Positions 28,537 to 37,508 of a DNA stretch of 64,000 nucleotides are shown here, one piece after another. The stretch lies in assembly GCA_964477035.1 (NCBI GenBank), contig CAYZCW010000008.1, positions 62,001-126,000 on the forward strand. The letters run 5' to 3'. This DNA comes from SLSG01 sp964477035 (GTDB lineage Bacteria > Bacteroidota > Bacteroidia > Bacteroidales > UBA7960). The position numbers and the translations under genes were made by a program. A model generated the notes under the pieces. That model made no database searches and had not been told where the DNA came from. It saw only the letters and a list, made by a program, of their open reading frames with translations. Each line of letters opens with the position of its first letter. Within the stretch, counting starts at the first letter, position 1.

Positions 28537-30942
28537 TCAGGCCTTTTCAGAAGAGGCACCCCGGCTGCGCCACCTTCGGACAAAGGCGATGAGAAATCCG
28601 GTGAGCATCACCAGGATGCTTAGCCACAACAGGTTGATATAAGGGAACAGCACCGTTTTGATGACGATGAATGACGGCCGGTCCTCATACACCTCCAGCA
28701 GGATGGTGAAGGGGGTGTCGGTCACATTCCTGAAACGGAACCTCAGGTCCAGGTCCCGGATGCCATCGTCCTCATGAAACAGGAACCCGTCCCTGACCAC
28801 CATCACCGGGCTGGCCTGGTACTGCTGGCCGAAATGGGTGTAGACCTCCAGGTGTGCGGTGAGGCGGATGTCGTCGGGGTCTACGGTCCCATCCGACGAG
28901 ACACCTGATTCCAGGCCCCTAAGCACCAGGTGGTTGTTGCCCAGATGCACGGTATCGTTCACGGCCAGGGTCAGGGCCTCCGCCAGGACCGCCTCCCCCG
29001 GGGAGAGGTCCCTCTCCAGGTCGGCAAAGGTGATATAGGTAAAGATGTCGCGCAGGGGGTAGACCTTGGTGTAGGGCTCATAGACATTGCCCATGCGTTC
29101 GTTGAGCCTGATGGAGGGAAACGCGCTGAAAACCCTGTAGAACGCCCCGTCCCTGTTTTCCTTCAGAAAGTCGACCTGGTAGCGGATGAGGTTGCCTTCC
29201 CGCTGGTTGCCGGTATAGACCACATGGTACTCCCCCATGGGAAGCACTTCGCCCTGGATCAACAGAAGGTTCTCATCTTCCGCCAGCTGCTGCCCCAGGC
29301 TGTAGCCCGAGGTGTTGCGGGAGATGGTGGTCTTCTGAGAAAAGGTCAGGACCACGGCCAGCAGGAACAGGGCCATGCCCAGATGACTGACAACGGCCCC
29401 CGTGCCGGCCAGCTTCCTGCGGAAGCGCAGCAAAAGATCGAGGGAGGAAAAAAGGGCAAACAGGGAGGCAAACAGCATCAGCAGGTGGTCGGCAGCCCTG
29501 ACGCCTGTCAGTATAGACAACAGGACGGTCCCCGCCAGGGCGAGGACCAGGGAGAGGGACAGGCTCCGGACGAAGGGCGCCAGGGAGTTGCTGCCCCAGC
29601 GTATGAAATGGGTCAGGGCGATCAGCAGGGCGATCACCACGGCGAAAGGCAGCTGCCAGGTATTATAGTGGGTGACCGGATCCAGGGGCGGTGTCAGGGA
29701 AGTGCCGGCCAGGCGGTTCAGGACCGGGATGGAGGTGGAGAAAAAGATCTGAAAGGCCGAAAGCACCAGGACAAGGGCCCCCACAAAAAGCCAGAATTCC
29801 CGCGTGAAGGGTTCTTCGTTGTCCCTCGGGGGCAGTTTGCCGACATGCCTGGCCAGCAGGTAGGCCGCGGCCAGCACCAGGACCAGGATGTAGGAAAGGA
29901 TATGCCTTCCCATGCCGTCATTGCCGAAGGAATGCACCGAGGTCTCGCTCAGGACCCCGCTGCGCGTCAGGTAAGTAGCGTAAACGACCAGCACGAAAGA
30001 CAGGATGATGAATAAAAAGCCCGGGAAGTAGCTGTTCCGTTTATTTTTCGACACCAGCATCAGGTGCAGGGCAGCCACCAGAACCAGCCAGGGCACCAGG
30101 GAGGCGTTCTCAATGGGATCCCAGGCCCAGAAACCTCCGAAGGTAAGGGATTCATAGGCCCACACCCCACCCAGCAGGATGCCGATCCCCAGGAAGAACA
30201 CCCCGAGGATGGTCCATGGCAGGGCCGGGCGGATCCAATCATGGAACCTGCGTTGCCACAGGGCGGCCATCGCATAGGAAAATGGCACCAGGACGGAAGC
30301 ATATCCGATGAAGGTAAACGGAGGATGCGACAGCATCCAGAAGTTGCGCAGCAAGGGGTTCAGCCCGTTGCCATCTGTCACCTGGGCCAGGTAGGCGGGG
30401 TTGGAGAAAAAGGGATTGTCCAGGTTTTCGGCCGACTCCCTCAGCAACAGGAAGGGACTCATGCCGATGTCCAGACCGCCCAGGCGGACACCCAGCACCA
30501 TCGACACCATGAACACCTGGGACAGCGCCATAAAGGTCATCACGGGGGGCGTCCACTCCCTTGCATGCCGGATCAACAACAGCCCAAAAGCGGCCTGGCA
30601 GAGGATCCAGAAGAGGAAGCTGCCTTCCTGTCCCGCCCAGAATGCCGCGAGCACATAGCCTATCCCCAGGTCATTTTCCACATGCACCCAGACATAGCGG
30701 TACTCATAAAAACGGCCGACCAGGATCATGAGCAGCATCAGGGAGGCCACCCCCACCATCAGGCTGTGAAACTGAAACGACCGCCTTCCCCAGTGGGCCC
30801 ATTGCCGGCCATCGGTTCGCCGGCTGCCTGATGCCAGAAAAAAGGAAATCAGGGATATCAGGGCCGCCAGAAAGGCCATGACCAGGGCAAAATGGCCCAG
30901 TTGGCCGGGCAGCAGGTGTTCTCCTGTATACTGGATGTCCAT
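28537..30942 (-). CDS. ccmF: CcmF/CcsA-type cytochrome c haem lyase
   Basis: 801-aa polytopic protein of cytochrome c maturation (haem attachment to apocytochrome c at the periplasmic face). The tryptophan-rich haem-handling motif GGFWAWDPIENASLVPWL is intact, with EGSFLFWILCQ before it; about 15 hydrophobic helices are visible, and a large non-membrane domain (about residues 590-760) precedes the final helix. The frame is open 40 codons further upstream, but the ATG at 30942 starts a sensible N-terminus and lies just after a -7 element. It implies the cell makes c-type cytochromes; no other ccm gene is in the window. Confidence 0.9.
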   Translation of the reverse strand: MDIQYTGEHLLPGQLGHFALVMAFLAALISLISFFLASGSRRTDGRQWAHWGRRSFQFHSLMVGVASLMLLMILVGRFYEYRYVWVHVENDLGIGYVLAAFWAGQEGSFLFWILCQAAFGLLLIRHAREWTPPVMTFMALSQVFMVSMVLGVRLGGLDIGMSPFLLLRESAENLDNPFFSNPAYLAQVTDGNGLNPLLRNFWMLSHPPFTFIGYASVLVPFSYAMAALWQRRFHDWIRPALPWTILGVFFLGIGILLGGVWAYESLTFGGFWAWDPIENASLVPWLVLVAALHLMLVSKNKRNSYFPGFLFIILSFVLVVYATYLTRSGVLSETSVHSFGNDGMGRHILSYILVLVLAAAYLLARHVGKLPPRDNEEPFTREFWLFVGALVLVLSAFQIFFSTSIPVLNRLAGTSLTPPLDPVTHYNTWQLPFAVVIALLIALTHFIRWGSNSLAPFVRSLSLSLVLALAGTVLLSILTGVRAADHLLMLFASLFALFSSLDLLLRFRRKLAGTGAVVSHLGMALFLLAVVLTFSQKTTISRNTSGYSLGQQLAEDENLLLIQGEVLPMGEYHVVYTGNQREGNLIRYQVDFLKENRDGAFYRVFSAFPSIRLNERMGNVYEPYTKVYPLRDIFTYITFADLERDLSPGEAVLAEALTLAVNDTVHLGNNHLVLRGLESGVSSDGTVDPDDIRLTAHLEVYTHFGQQYQASPVMVVRDGFLFHEDDGIRDLDLRFRFRNVTDTPFTILLEVYEDRPSFIVIKTVLFPYINLLWLSILVMLTGFLIAFVRRWRSRGASSEKA

Positions 30943-30971
30943 ACCTTTGTCAGTTCTTTGTTTGGAGAAGG

Positions 30972-30979
30972 CAAATGTA
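30972..30979 (-). promoter_or_regulatory. -7 promoter element for ccmF
   Basis: Minus-strand TACATTTG fits TAnnTTTG, 30 bases before the ATG at 30942. It supports that start over the longer open frame. Confidence 0.55.
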
Positions 30980-31018
30980 ATGCAAATAGGCCACATGCTG
31001 CCTGCCGCCTTTGGCATC

Positions 31019-32488
31019 CTACCAGCTGTGCAGTGGCCGCTCCGGCAAAGGCTTGTAACCAAAAACCCAGTTCAGTCCCAGGTGCATGCTCGCCCAGCTG
31101 CTCTGGTCGGGAATAATGATCCCCAGCACATTGTCCCCCACCAGGTAAAGCTGCAGGGGGCCCAGGTTGGCATGGATGCCCGCACCGATATGCCCCTGTC
31201 TCCCGTTCGCCATGCTGTAAGCCAGGGTCAGTCCCAGGGAAGGGGATGCCTGCACATTGTACGAAGCGGTCAGGGAGGGATACCAATGCCCGTCAAACAA
31301 ATGCCCCCTGCCGAGCAGGGCGAGGCGGTGGCGCCCTCCCGGGGCATAAGCCACCGATCCGTACAATTTTGGTGAAAGGTGTGAACGGTAGGTCACCGTG
31401 GTTCTTTGTTCCTCAAAATGGTCGGGCAACCCGTCGATGAACTCCTCCATGTTTGCCACAAAACCGTCGTCGAAAAAATCCTGCCCGTCGATGCCCTGGT
31501 AGCGGACCGTCCCGTCCAGGCGCAACTCCCTTCCTCCCTGCTGCCAGTCGATGAAGCCGAGGTCTATGACGCTCAGGGCGATGCTCCAGCGGGTCCCGGC
31601 ACTGACGACCATTCCGGCATCCAGGGCTGCGCCGGCATTGTTCAGGTTGGTGCGCGCATCATAAGATCCGGCCGCCCCTCCAAAGGAGAAAGGTTCGCGG
31701 GGGGAGGTTCCACCAGAGGTGTTGGCGGCCTGCCACAGCCTCCAATCCGCCTCCAGCAGCTGGTGCCCTGCCCGGGCCGTATCGGCCACAAGGGCCATGC
31801 TGTAGTGGTGCAGGCGCTGGTTGGCCAGCCCGAACAACACCCTGCCGCGCAGGCCCAACGTGATGAAGCCCCCGAGTTTTCTGGCGTAGGAAACGGACAA
31901 GTCCCGGTAGTGTATCACCTCCCAGGCCGCCCCACTGAAATCTGCCGGCCCGGAGAAGGCGTCACTGCCCCGGAGAACCAGCCGCGCCAGATCCTCCGGA
32001 TAGGCCAGGTAGGCCGTAGCCTTGTCACTCACCCCCAGAGAGATGAAATCCCGGTCGCCCCTCAGGCCCGCCGACACCCACTCCAGCTGCAGCTCCAATC
32101 CCGCCATATTGCGCTTGTCAAGCCGGTCCAAAAGGCGGTCCTCATCCCAGTACACCTCGTCCCGGGCGTCCCGCCTCACCACATCCCCGGCCACGAAGCC
32201 CTGGTTCGAGAGATTGGCGTACAGGGAAGACAACAGGGGTGCCCCGGCATACACCCGGGGCTGGGGGAATTGGGCCGGGTTGGCCTGGCTGGACTGGGGT
32301 ATGCCCTGCATCCAGTACAGGGTATTGTAAGCCTGGGAAGAGGCCTTTTGCGGGGCAAGCAGGAGGCCGCCCAGGAGGGCCAGCAAGAGGGTGACCCCAC
32401 GGGCCGTCAGCCCGGGGCCATGGGAACTCCTGCCGGTCTCCCGAACCGGCTTTATGTTTGCTGCAGTGACATGGGGCAAATCTGGCAT
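31019..32488 (-). CDS. DUF5723 family outer-membrane beta-barrel protein
   Basis: About 489 aa, resembling the Bacteroidota-specific DUF5723 barrels. A signal peptide (VTLLLALLGGLLLAPQKASS) is followed by LYWMQGIPQSSQANPAQFP, a pattern typical of this family, then many alternating strands ending in an aromatic-rich C-terminus. The start is uncertain: ATGs at 32569, 32545, 32533 and 32488 are all in frame, and even the last leaves about 30 residues before the hydrophobic core, so a non-ATG start cannot be excluded. A near -7 element (AATATTTG, 32574-32567) lies upstream. Function unknown; ccmF follows from its own promoter. Confidence 0.8.
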   Translation of the reverse strand: MPDLPHVTAANIKPVRETGRSSHGPGLTARGVTLLLALLGGLLLAPQKASSQAYNTLYWMQGIPQSSQANPAQFPQPRVYAGAPLLSSLYANLSNQGFVAGDVVRRDARDEVYWDEDRLLDRLDKRNMAGLELQLEWVSAGLRGDRDFISLGVSDKATAYLAYPEDLARLVLRGSDAFSGPADFSGAAWEVIHYRDLSVSYARKLGGFITLGLRGRVLFGLANQRLHHYSMALVADTARAGHQLLEADWRLWQAANTSGGTSPREPFSFGGAAGSYDARTNLNNAGAALDAGMVVSAGTRWSIALSVIDLGFIDWQQGGRELRLDGTVRYQGIDGQDFFDDGFVANMEEFIDGLPDHFEEQRTTVTYRSHLSPKLYGSVAYAPGGRHRLALLGRGHLFDGHWYPSLTASYNVQASPSLGLTLAYSMANGRQGHIGAGIHANLGPLQLYLVGDNVLGIIIPDQSSWASMHLGLNWVFGYKPLPERPLHSW

Positions 32489-32665
32489 ACGGTTCTGCTT
32501 CAGGCTGTCTGCCGGGTCATCTCCGGCCACCATCCGGCGACCCATGGTCGGCGGAAGGGAATGCGCCAAATATTTCGCGAATTTAGGAAAAATCTTTTAA
32601 AGGGCGGGGAACGGTCAGTCTTCCCTCAGACTCAGTTTGTCCGCCCCCCACCGTCGGTTAGATCC

Positions 32666-33115
32666 TCAAAGACCGTCATAAAGGGGAAAATCCTGCAGAA
32701 ACAGCCACCTTCCTCCGGCAGTGTCCCAGCGGCAACAATAATGATCCAGGCCATTGGTCACGGCCAGGTAAGCCACACGGAAGGAAAAATTATAGCGGGC
32801 GATCTGGTCGAACACCTCCTGGGTCACGGGAACCTGGGGAGCCTTGCATTCAATGATCATCAGGGCCTGTCCCTCCCCGCCATAGACGATGGCATCCGCC
32901 CTTTTCTGCATTTTGTTGTATTGAAGGGAAGCCTCCACTGCAATCCGGCCCGCCGGATAATTCTTATGACTGACCAGCCAGTGCAGGAAATGCTGCCGGA
33001 CCCATTCTTCCGGGGTGAGGGCCACATACCGCCGGCGGAAGGCATCAAAAATGGCAGGACGGCCGTTGATTTCGGCTGTTCTTAACGGGAAGGGCGGAAG
33101 ATTCAGGGCCTGCAT
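32666..33115 (-). CDS. HsdR N-terminal-domain protein (PD-(D/E)xK nuclease fold), orphan
   Basis: 149-aa protein matching the type I restriction enzyme R N-terminal domain. Nuclease-fold residues are visible: IAVEASLQYN, RADAIVY (Asp) and LMIIECKAP (Glu-x-Lys). No hsdS, hsdM or helicase gene is nearby, so it is not part of a restriction system. I recall this small family next to holA in many Bacteroidota, which suggests a housekeeping DNA-related role. A TATCTTTG -7 element precedes it, divergent from the AMP nucleosidase gene. Confidence 0.85.
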   Translation of the reverse strand: MQALNLPPFPLRTAEINGRPAIFDAFRRRYVALTPEEWVRQHFLHWLVSHKNYPAGRIAVEASLQYNKMQKRADAIVYGGEGQALMIIECKAPQVPVTQEVFDQIARYNFSFRVAYLAVTNGLDHYCCRWDTAGGRWLFLQDFPLYDGL

Positions 33116-33148
33116 TTACCGGGAGGGTCCTTACGTGTTGCTAAAAGT

Positions 33149-33156
33149 CAAAGATA
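33149..33156 (-). promoter_or_regulatory. -7 promoter element for the HsdR-N gene
   Basis: Minus-strand TATCTTTG fits TAnnTTTG, 34 bases before the ATG at 33115. Confidence 0.5.
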
Positions 33157-33231
33157 CGTAAATATATAGCCTGGTTGGGCGGATTGTTCCCGGCCTCCCG
33201 ATTCGGATCATGGATTGTGGCGGATAAATTG

Positions 33232-33239
33232 TATTTTTG
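33232..33239 (+). promoter_or_regulatory. -7 promoter element for the AMP nucleosidase operon
   Basis: TATTTTTG fits TAnnTTTG, 19 bases before the ATG at 33258. It lies over an alternative upstream start (33237), which can therefore be discarded. Confidence 0.55.
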
Positions 33240-33257
33240 CCAAAACCGGGCCCCGCT

Positions 33258-34040
33258 ATGAAAACACGAGAGGAAATCGTTCAGAACTGGTTGCTGCGCT
33301 ATACCGGCACCCGTGCCGAAGACACCGGGGAGTATATCCTGTTGACCAATTTCAACCAGTACGTGAACCTGTTTGCCCAATGGTTCGGCGTGCCCGTCAA
33401 CGGTCAGGACAGGGTCATGCCCAGCGCCACCAGCGACAACATCACCATCATCAATTTCGGGATGGGCAGTCCGAATGCCGCCACCATCATGGACCTGCTC
33501 AGCGCGGTCCGCCCGCGCGCCGTCTTGTTCCTGGGCAAATGCGGCGGCCTCAAAAAGATCAACAGCCTGGGCGACCTGATCCTGCCCATTGCCGCCATAC
33601 GCGGGGAAGGAACCTCCAACGACTATTTTCCCCCTGAGGTACCTGCCCTGCCGGCTTTTAACCTGCAAAAAGCGGTGTCGACAAACATCCGGAACCACAA
33701 TCTGGACTACTGGACGGGCACCATCTACACCACCAACAGGAGGGTCTGGGAACATGACGAGGTGTTCAAGGACTACCTCAGGCGCATCCGGGTCATGGGC
33801 ATCGACATGGAGACGGCCACCATTTTTTCCGTAGGCTTTTATAACCGCATCCCCACCGGGGCCCTCCTGCTGGTCTCCGACCAGCCCATGATCTCCAGCG
33901 GGGTCAAAACCGAGGAAAGCGACAAGAAAGTATCCGGTCAGTTTGTGGAGAAACACCTCCGCATCGGGATCGACTCCCTGAAAGAACTCATCAACAACGG
34001 TCTGACAGTAAAACACCTGAAGTTTGACTACGAAGATTAA
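33258..34040 (+). CDS. amn: AMP nucleosidase
   Basis: 260-aa enzyme splitting AMP into adenine and ribose 5-phosphate, of the short Bacteroidota type. Phosphorylase-fold motifs are visible: NFGMGSPNAATIMDLL, FLGKCGGL, MGIDMETATIFSVG and LLLVSDQPM. The ATG at 33258 is chosen because the promoter lies just upstream. holA follows after 18 bases, so amn, holA, the EVE gene and cvpA probably form one transcript. Confidence 0.92.
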   Translation: MKTREEIVQNWLLRYTGTRAEDTGEYILLTNFNQYVNLFAQWFGVPVNGQDRVMPSATSDNITIINFGMGSPNAATIMDLLSAVRPRAVLFLGKCGGLKKINSLGDLILPIAAIRGEGTSNDYFPPEVPALPAFNLQKAVSTNIRNHNLDYWTGTIYTTNRRVWEHDEVFKDYLRRIRVMGIDMETATIFSVGFYNRIPTGALLLVSDQPMISSGVKTEESDKKVSGQFVEKHLRIGIDSLKELINNGLTVKHLKFDYED

Positions 34041-34058
34041 GTGCCCAAGCCCCATGAT

Positions 34059-35075
34059 ATGGCAGCGCCCCGTTTTGAAGACATTCTGAAAGACATCCGC
34101 AACAGGATCCTTTACCCCGTCTATTTTCTGATGGGTGAGGAACCCTTCTATATCGACGTCATCTCGGATTACCTGGAAGACAATATCCTGACGGAGGAAG
34201 AAAAAGAATTCAACCTGAGCGTCCTTTACGGAAGGGACACCGATGTGCAAACGGTCATCAGCACGGCCAAGCGCTTCCCGATGATGGCCAGCCACCACAT
34301 CGTGATCGTCAAGGAAGCCCAGTCCCTTCAGAATATTGATGACCTGGGCCCCTACATTCTCCAGCCGCTGCAATCCACCATCCTGGTGGTCTGCTACAAG
34401 TACAAGACGTTGGACCGCAGAAAGAAGTTTGTCAGGGACATCGAAAAGACGGGCCTGGTTTTTGAAGGGAAGAAACTGTACGACAACCAGGTCCCCGACT
34501 GGATCGGTTCCTACGTCAGGCGCAAGGGGTACCGCATCGGCCCGCAAGCCGGGCAGATGCTGGCCGACCACCTGGGATCGGACCTGGGCAGGATCGTGAA
34601 TGAGCTGGGGAAGGTGTTCATCAACCTGAAAAAGGGGGAGGAGATCACCACCCGGGTCATCGAGGAGAATATCGGGATCAGCAAGGATTTCAACATTTTT
34701 GAATACCAGCAGGCCCTGGGTGACCGGGACCGTTACAAAGCGTTTCACATCGCGCAGTATTTCGCCGACAATCCCAAGGGGAACCCCATGGCGTTGATCC
34801 TGGGGGTGCTTTACCAGTATTTCTCCAGGACGCTGATCTACCACAGCCTGCGGGATAAAAGCAGGAACAGCGCCGCAGCCGCCCTGTCGGTCAACCCCTT
34901 TTTCATCGCAGGCATACAGAATGCGGCTAAAAACCATTCGCCCCGCCACCTGCTTCGCATTATTTCCTATCTTCGCGAATACGACCTGAAGGCCAAGGGC
35001 TGGGATAATGCATCAGTGAACGAAGGGGAATTGCTCCGGGAGCTGACGTACAAAATTCTGAAAACATCCGATTAA
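34059..35075 (+). CDS. holA: DNA polymerase III delta subunit
   Basis: 338-aa clamp-loader subunit that opens the beta sliding clamp. The Bacteroidota-type N-terminus FEDILKDIRNRILYPVYFLMGEEPFYID and later ILQPLQSTILVVCYKYK, LADHLGSDLGRIVNELGK and IEENIGISKDFNIFEYQQAL (read 34600-34720) are characteristic. A GTG at 34041 directly after the amn stop is an alternative start; the ATG at 34059 matches the family N-terminus better. Confidence 0.93.
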   Translation: MAAPRFEDILKDIRNRILYPVYFLMGEEPFYIDVISDYLEDNILTEEEKEFNLSVLYGRDTDVQTVISTAKRFPMMASHHIVIVKEAQSLQNIDDLGPYILQPLQSTILVVCYKYKTLDRRKKFVRDIEKTGLVFEGKKLYDNQVPDWIGSYVRRKGYRIGPQAGQMLADHLGSDLGRIVNELGKVFINLKKGEEITTRVIEENIGISKDFNIFEYQQALGDRDRYKAFHIAQYFADNPKGNPMALILGVLYQYFSRTLIYHSLRDKSRNSAAAALSVNPFFIAGIQNAAKNHSPRHLLRIISYLREYDLKAKGWDNASVNEGELLRELTYKILKTSD

Positions 35076-35078
35076 AGC

Positions 35079-35531
35079 ATGAAGTATTGGTTGGTCAAAA
35101 GCGAACCGGAGGCTTATTCCTGGGCCCGTTTCCTGAGGGAAGGGCGGACCGCCTGGGACGGGGTAAGGAACTACCAGGCCAGAAACAACCTGAAGGCCAT
35201 GAAAAAAGGGGACCTGGTTCTTTTCTACCACAGCGTCACGGAAAAACGCGTGGTGGGGATGGCCCGTGTGGTCAGGGAGCATTACCCTGACCCGTCCGCC
35301 GCAGGGGATAACCGTTGGCTGGCAGTCGACCTGGTTCCGGAGCAAACCCTTGAGAAGCCTGTTTCCCTGGGGAAGATCAAGGCGGACGAACGGCTGCATG
35401 AAATCGCCCTGCTGAGGCAATCCCGCTTGTCTGTCCTGCCCCTTCCCCCGGAGGCCTTTGATGCCATCCTGGAACTGGGCAGCCGGCCGGACGACGGACA
35501 AACCCACAAAGACCGCCATGAACCTGCTTGA
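35079..35531 (+). CDS. EVE domain protein
   Basis: 150-aa protein of the EVE (PUA-like) family, thought to bind modified bases in DNA or RNA. It begins with the hallmark MKYWLVKSEPEAYSW and contains WDGVRNYQARNNLKAMKKGDLVLFYHS (read 35155-35235) and VGMARVVREHYPD. It starts 3 bases after holA, and its 3' end overlaps cvpA by 14 bases, so it is embedded in a housekeeping operon rather than a defence island. Confidence 0.94.
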   Translation: MKYWLVKSEPEAYSWARFLREGRTAWDGVRNYQARNNLKAMKKGDLVLFYHSVTEKRVVGMARVVREHYPDPSAAGDNRWLAVDLVPEQTLEKPVSLGKIKADERLHEIALLRQSRLSVLPLPPEAFDAILELGSRPDDGQTHKDRHEPA

Positions 35532-36000
35532 CCTCGTATTGCTCCTGATCCTTGCCTGGGGAGCCATAGCGGGTTACCGCAACGGCCTGTTCCGGGAGGT
35601 GGCCTCCCTGCTGGGCCTGGTCCTGGGGGTGTTTCTGGCCATCATCGCTGCCGATGTGACCGGGAGGGTGGCTGCCGGGATGGTGGACTGGAACGTGCTG
35701 CCACTGAAGGTGCTGGCTTTTGTGGTTGTTTTTGCCCTCATTATCCTCATCCTGAAGGCCCTGGCCGGGGCGCTCACGGGCCTGTTCAAAGCGGTGATGC
35801 TCAACTTTTTCAACCGCCTGGCCGGCTTTTTCTTCGGACTGCTCAAGGCCTCCATCCTGATCAGCCTGGTCTTGTTTTTTCTCCAGCTGTTCAATGACCG
35901 CACGGAGCTCCTCCCGGAAAGCGTTTTCCAGGGAAGCCTGCTGGCCGGCTACCTGCAACCGCTGGCACCGGCCGTGTTCCGCGGACTCGCTTTGTTCTGA
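35518..36000 (+). CDS. CvpA family membrane protein
   Basis: 160-aa protein with four hydrophobic helices and the CvpA-type start LLDLVLLLILAWGAIAGYRNGLFREVASLLGLVLG (read 35524-35628). Members are linked to colicin V production and cell-envelope processes in proteobacteria; in Bacteroidota the role is unknown. The ATG at 35518 lies inside the end of the EVE gene. Confidence 0.88.
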   Translation: MNLLDLVLLLILAWGAIAGYRNGLFREVASLLGLVLGVFLAIIAADVTGRVAAGMVDWNVLPLKVLAFVVVFALIILILKALAGALTGLFKAVMLNFFNRLAGFFFGLLKASILISLVLFFLQLFNDRTELLPESVFQGSLLAGYLQPLAPAVFRGLALF

Positions 36001-36056
36001 AAACCGCCCTGCCCTGAATGCCCGGGCACCGGGCCGCCGGACAAAAAAGCCACCTG

Positions 36057-37466
36057 TTATTCAAAGGACCCGGCAGCTTTCCGGATGATGTCCCATGCCC
36101 GTTTTGTATGAGGGGACCCGGTGTTCCGCTGTCCCACCATCAGCCGGATGGTATAACGGCCTTTCAGTACGGTATGGGTCAGAAACACCTGTCCTGAGCT
36201 GTTGATCTCCTCCAGGAGCCGCCTGTTCAGCCTGTCGAGCTCCTCTTCCGGCAGCCCCCCCGGGTTGTACCTGAAACATACCAGACTGAGGGTCAATGGG
36301 GCCAACAACTCGAACCGGGGGTCATCCTCCACCCAACCCGCAAACTCACGGGCCAGCCGTACATGCCGCCCGACCATCTCCCGAATGCCTTCCAGGCCAT
36401 AGGTCCTCAGAACAAACCACAGCTTGAGGGCCCGGAACCGCCGGCCCAACTGGATGCCCCAGTCGCGGTAATTCCTGACCTGGCTGTCGGCCGGGGTCTT
36501 GAGGTATTCGGGCAGGATCTCCAGGCTGCGGACCAGGGAGGCTGCATCCTTTACGAAATAGGCAGAACAGTCAAAATTGGTCAGCATCCACTTGTGGGGA
36601 TTGAACACAAAGGAGTCGGCCTGCTCCACCCCCTTGGTGATCCAGCGGAATGCCGGGTGGATGGCGGCTGTGCCGGCAAAGGCCGCATCCACATGCAGCC
36701 AGACGCCGTGCTTCTGACAAATGGCCGCAATGGCGGGCACCGGATCCATGGCCAGGGAGGAGGTAGTCCCCAGGGTGGCCACCACGCAGGCCGGGATGCG
36801 CCCGGCCCCAAGGTCGTCCCGGATCGCCCGGTCGAGGGCCCGGGGATCCATGGCAAGGTCCTCATCTGTGGCCACCCGGTGCAGGTTTTCCTTTCCGTAA
36901 CCCGCGATCTTCATGCCCTTCTCGATGCTTGAGTGGGTCTCTGAAGAGACATACACCACCAGCGGCTTGTGCAGGCCCACCCGGTTGCCCTCGAAACCGG
37001 TGACCCGTTCCCTGGCGGAAATCAAGGCACAGAGGGTGGCTGTAGAGGCCGTATCCTGGATGACTCCCTCAAAGTGGGATGGCAGCCCCAGGGCAAGGGC
37101 CAGCCATTGCATCACCCTTTCCTCCAGTTCGGCGGCGGCGGGGGATGTCTGCCACAACATGCCCTGCACCCCCAGGCCGGCCGTCAGCAGCTCGGCCAGC
37201 ACCGAGGCGGGACTGTTGTTCGCCGGGAAATAGGCAAACCAGCCCGGATGCTGCCAGTGGGTGATGCCGGGCAGGATCTGTTCCCGGAAGTCCCTGAAAA
37301 CGTCTTCCATCGGCTCGGGTTGCTCGGGCGGGGCCTGGGGAAGGGTCTTCAGGATATCCCCCGGCTGCACAGCCGGTCTGACGGGGTAGTCCTCAATATT
37401 TTCAAAATAGTCGGACAGCCAGTCGATCATGGCGTGTCCGTGCCGGCGGAAGGCTGCTGGGTCCAT
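36057..37466 (-). CDS. Group II PLP-dependent amino acid decarboxylase (aromatic type)
   Basis: 469-aa pyridoxal-phosphate enzyme of the aromatic-L-amino-acid decarboxylase family, producing amines such as tyramine, tryptamine or phenylethylamine. The PLP lysine is in FNPHKWMLTNFDC, preceded by WLHVDAAFAG with the cofactor-binding Asp and by HSSIEKGMKIAGYG. The N-terminal PAFRRHGHAMIDWLSDYFENIEDYPVRP (read 37460-37377) is typical of this family. Substrate cannot be fixed. It has its own -7 element at 37484-37491 and stands behind the gasdermin-like gene. Confidence 0.94.
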   Translation of the reverse strand: MDPAAFRRHGHAMIDWLSDYFENIEDYPVRPAVQPGDILKTLPQAPPEQPEPMEDVFRDFREQILPGITHWQHPGWFAYFPANNSPASVLAELLTAGLGVQGMLWQTSPAAAELEERVMQWLALALGLPSHFEGVIQDTASTATLCALISARERVTGFEGNRVGLHKPLVVYVSSETHSSIEKGMKIAGYGKENLHRVATDEDLAMDPRALDRAIRDDLGAGRIPACVVATLGTTSSLAMDPVPAIAAICQKHGVWLHVDAAFAGTAAIHPAFRWITKGVEQADSFVFNPHKWMLTNFDCSAYFVKDAASLVRSLEILPEYLKTPADSQVRNYRDWGIQLGRRFRALKLWFVLRTYGLEGIREMVGRHVRLAREFAGWVEDDPRFELLAPLTLSLVCFRYNPGGLPEEELDRLNRRLLEEINSSGQVFLTHTVLKGRYTIRLMVGQRNTGSPHTKRAWDIIRKAAGSFE

Positions 37467-37483
37467 GGGAACGGGTTTTGCCC

Positions 37484-37491
37484 CAAATGTA
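37484..37491 (-). promoter_or_regulatory. -7 promoter element for the decarboxylase gene
   Basis: Minus-strand TACATTTG fits TAnnTTTG, 18 bases before the ATG at 37466. Confidence 0.5.
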
Positions 37492-37508
37492 AGGAATAAT
37501 TCCCAGGC

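Noticed and set aside
31406..33085. 559-aa plus-strand frame across the DUF5723 and HsdR-N genes
   Set aside because: Antisense to two real genes and the gap between them; no motif, no promoter, composition typical of a shadow frame.
32666..33115. HsdR-like protein as part of a type I restriction system
   Set aside because: Only the small N-terminal domain is present; there is no helicase domain, hsdM or hsdS nearby.
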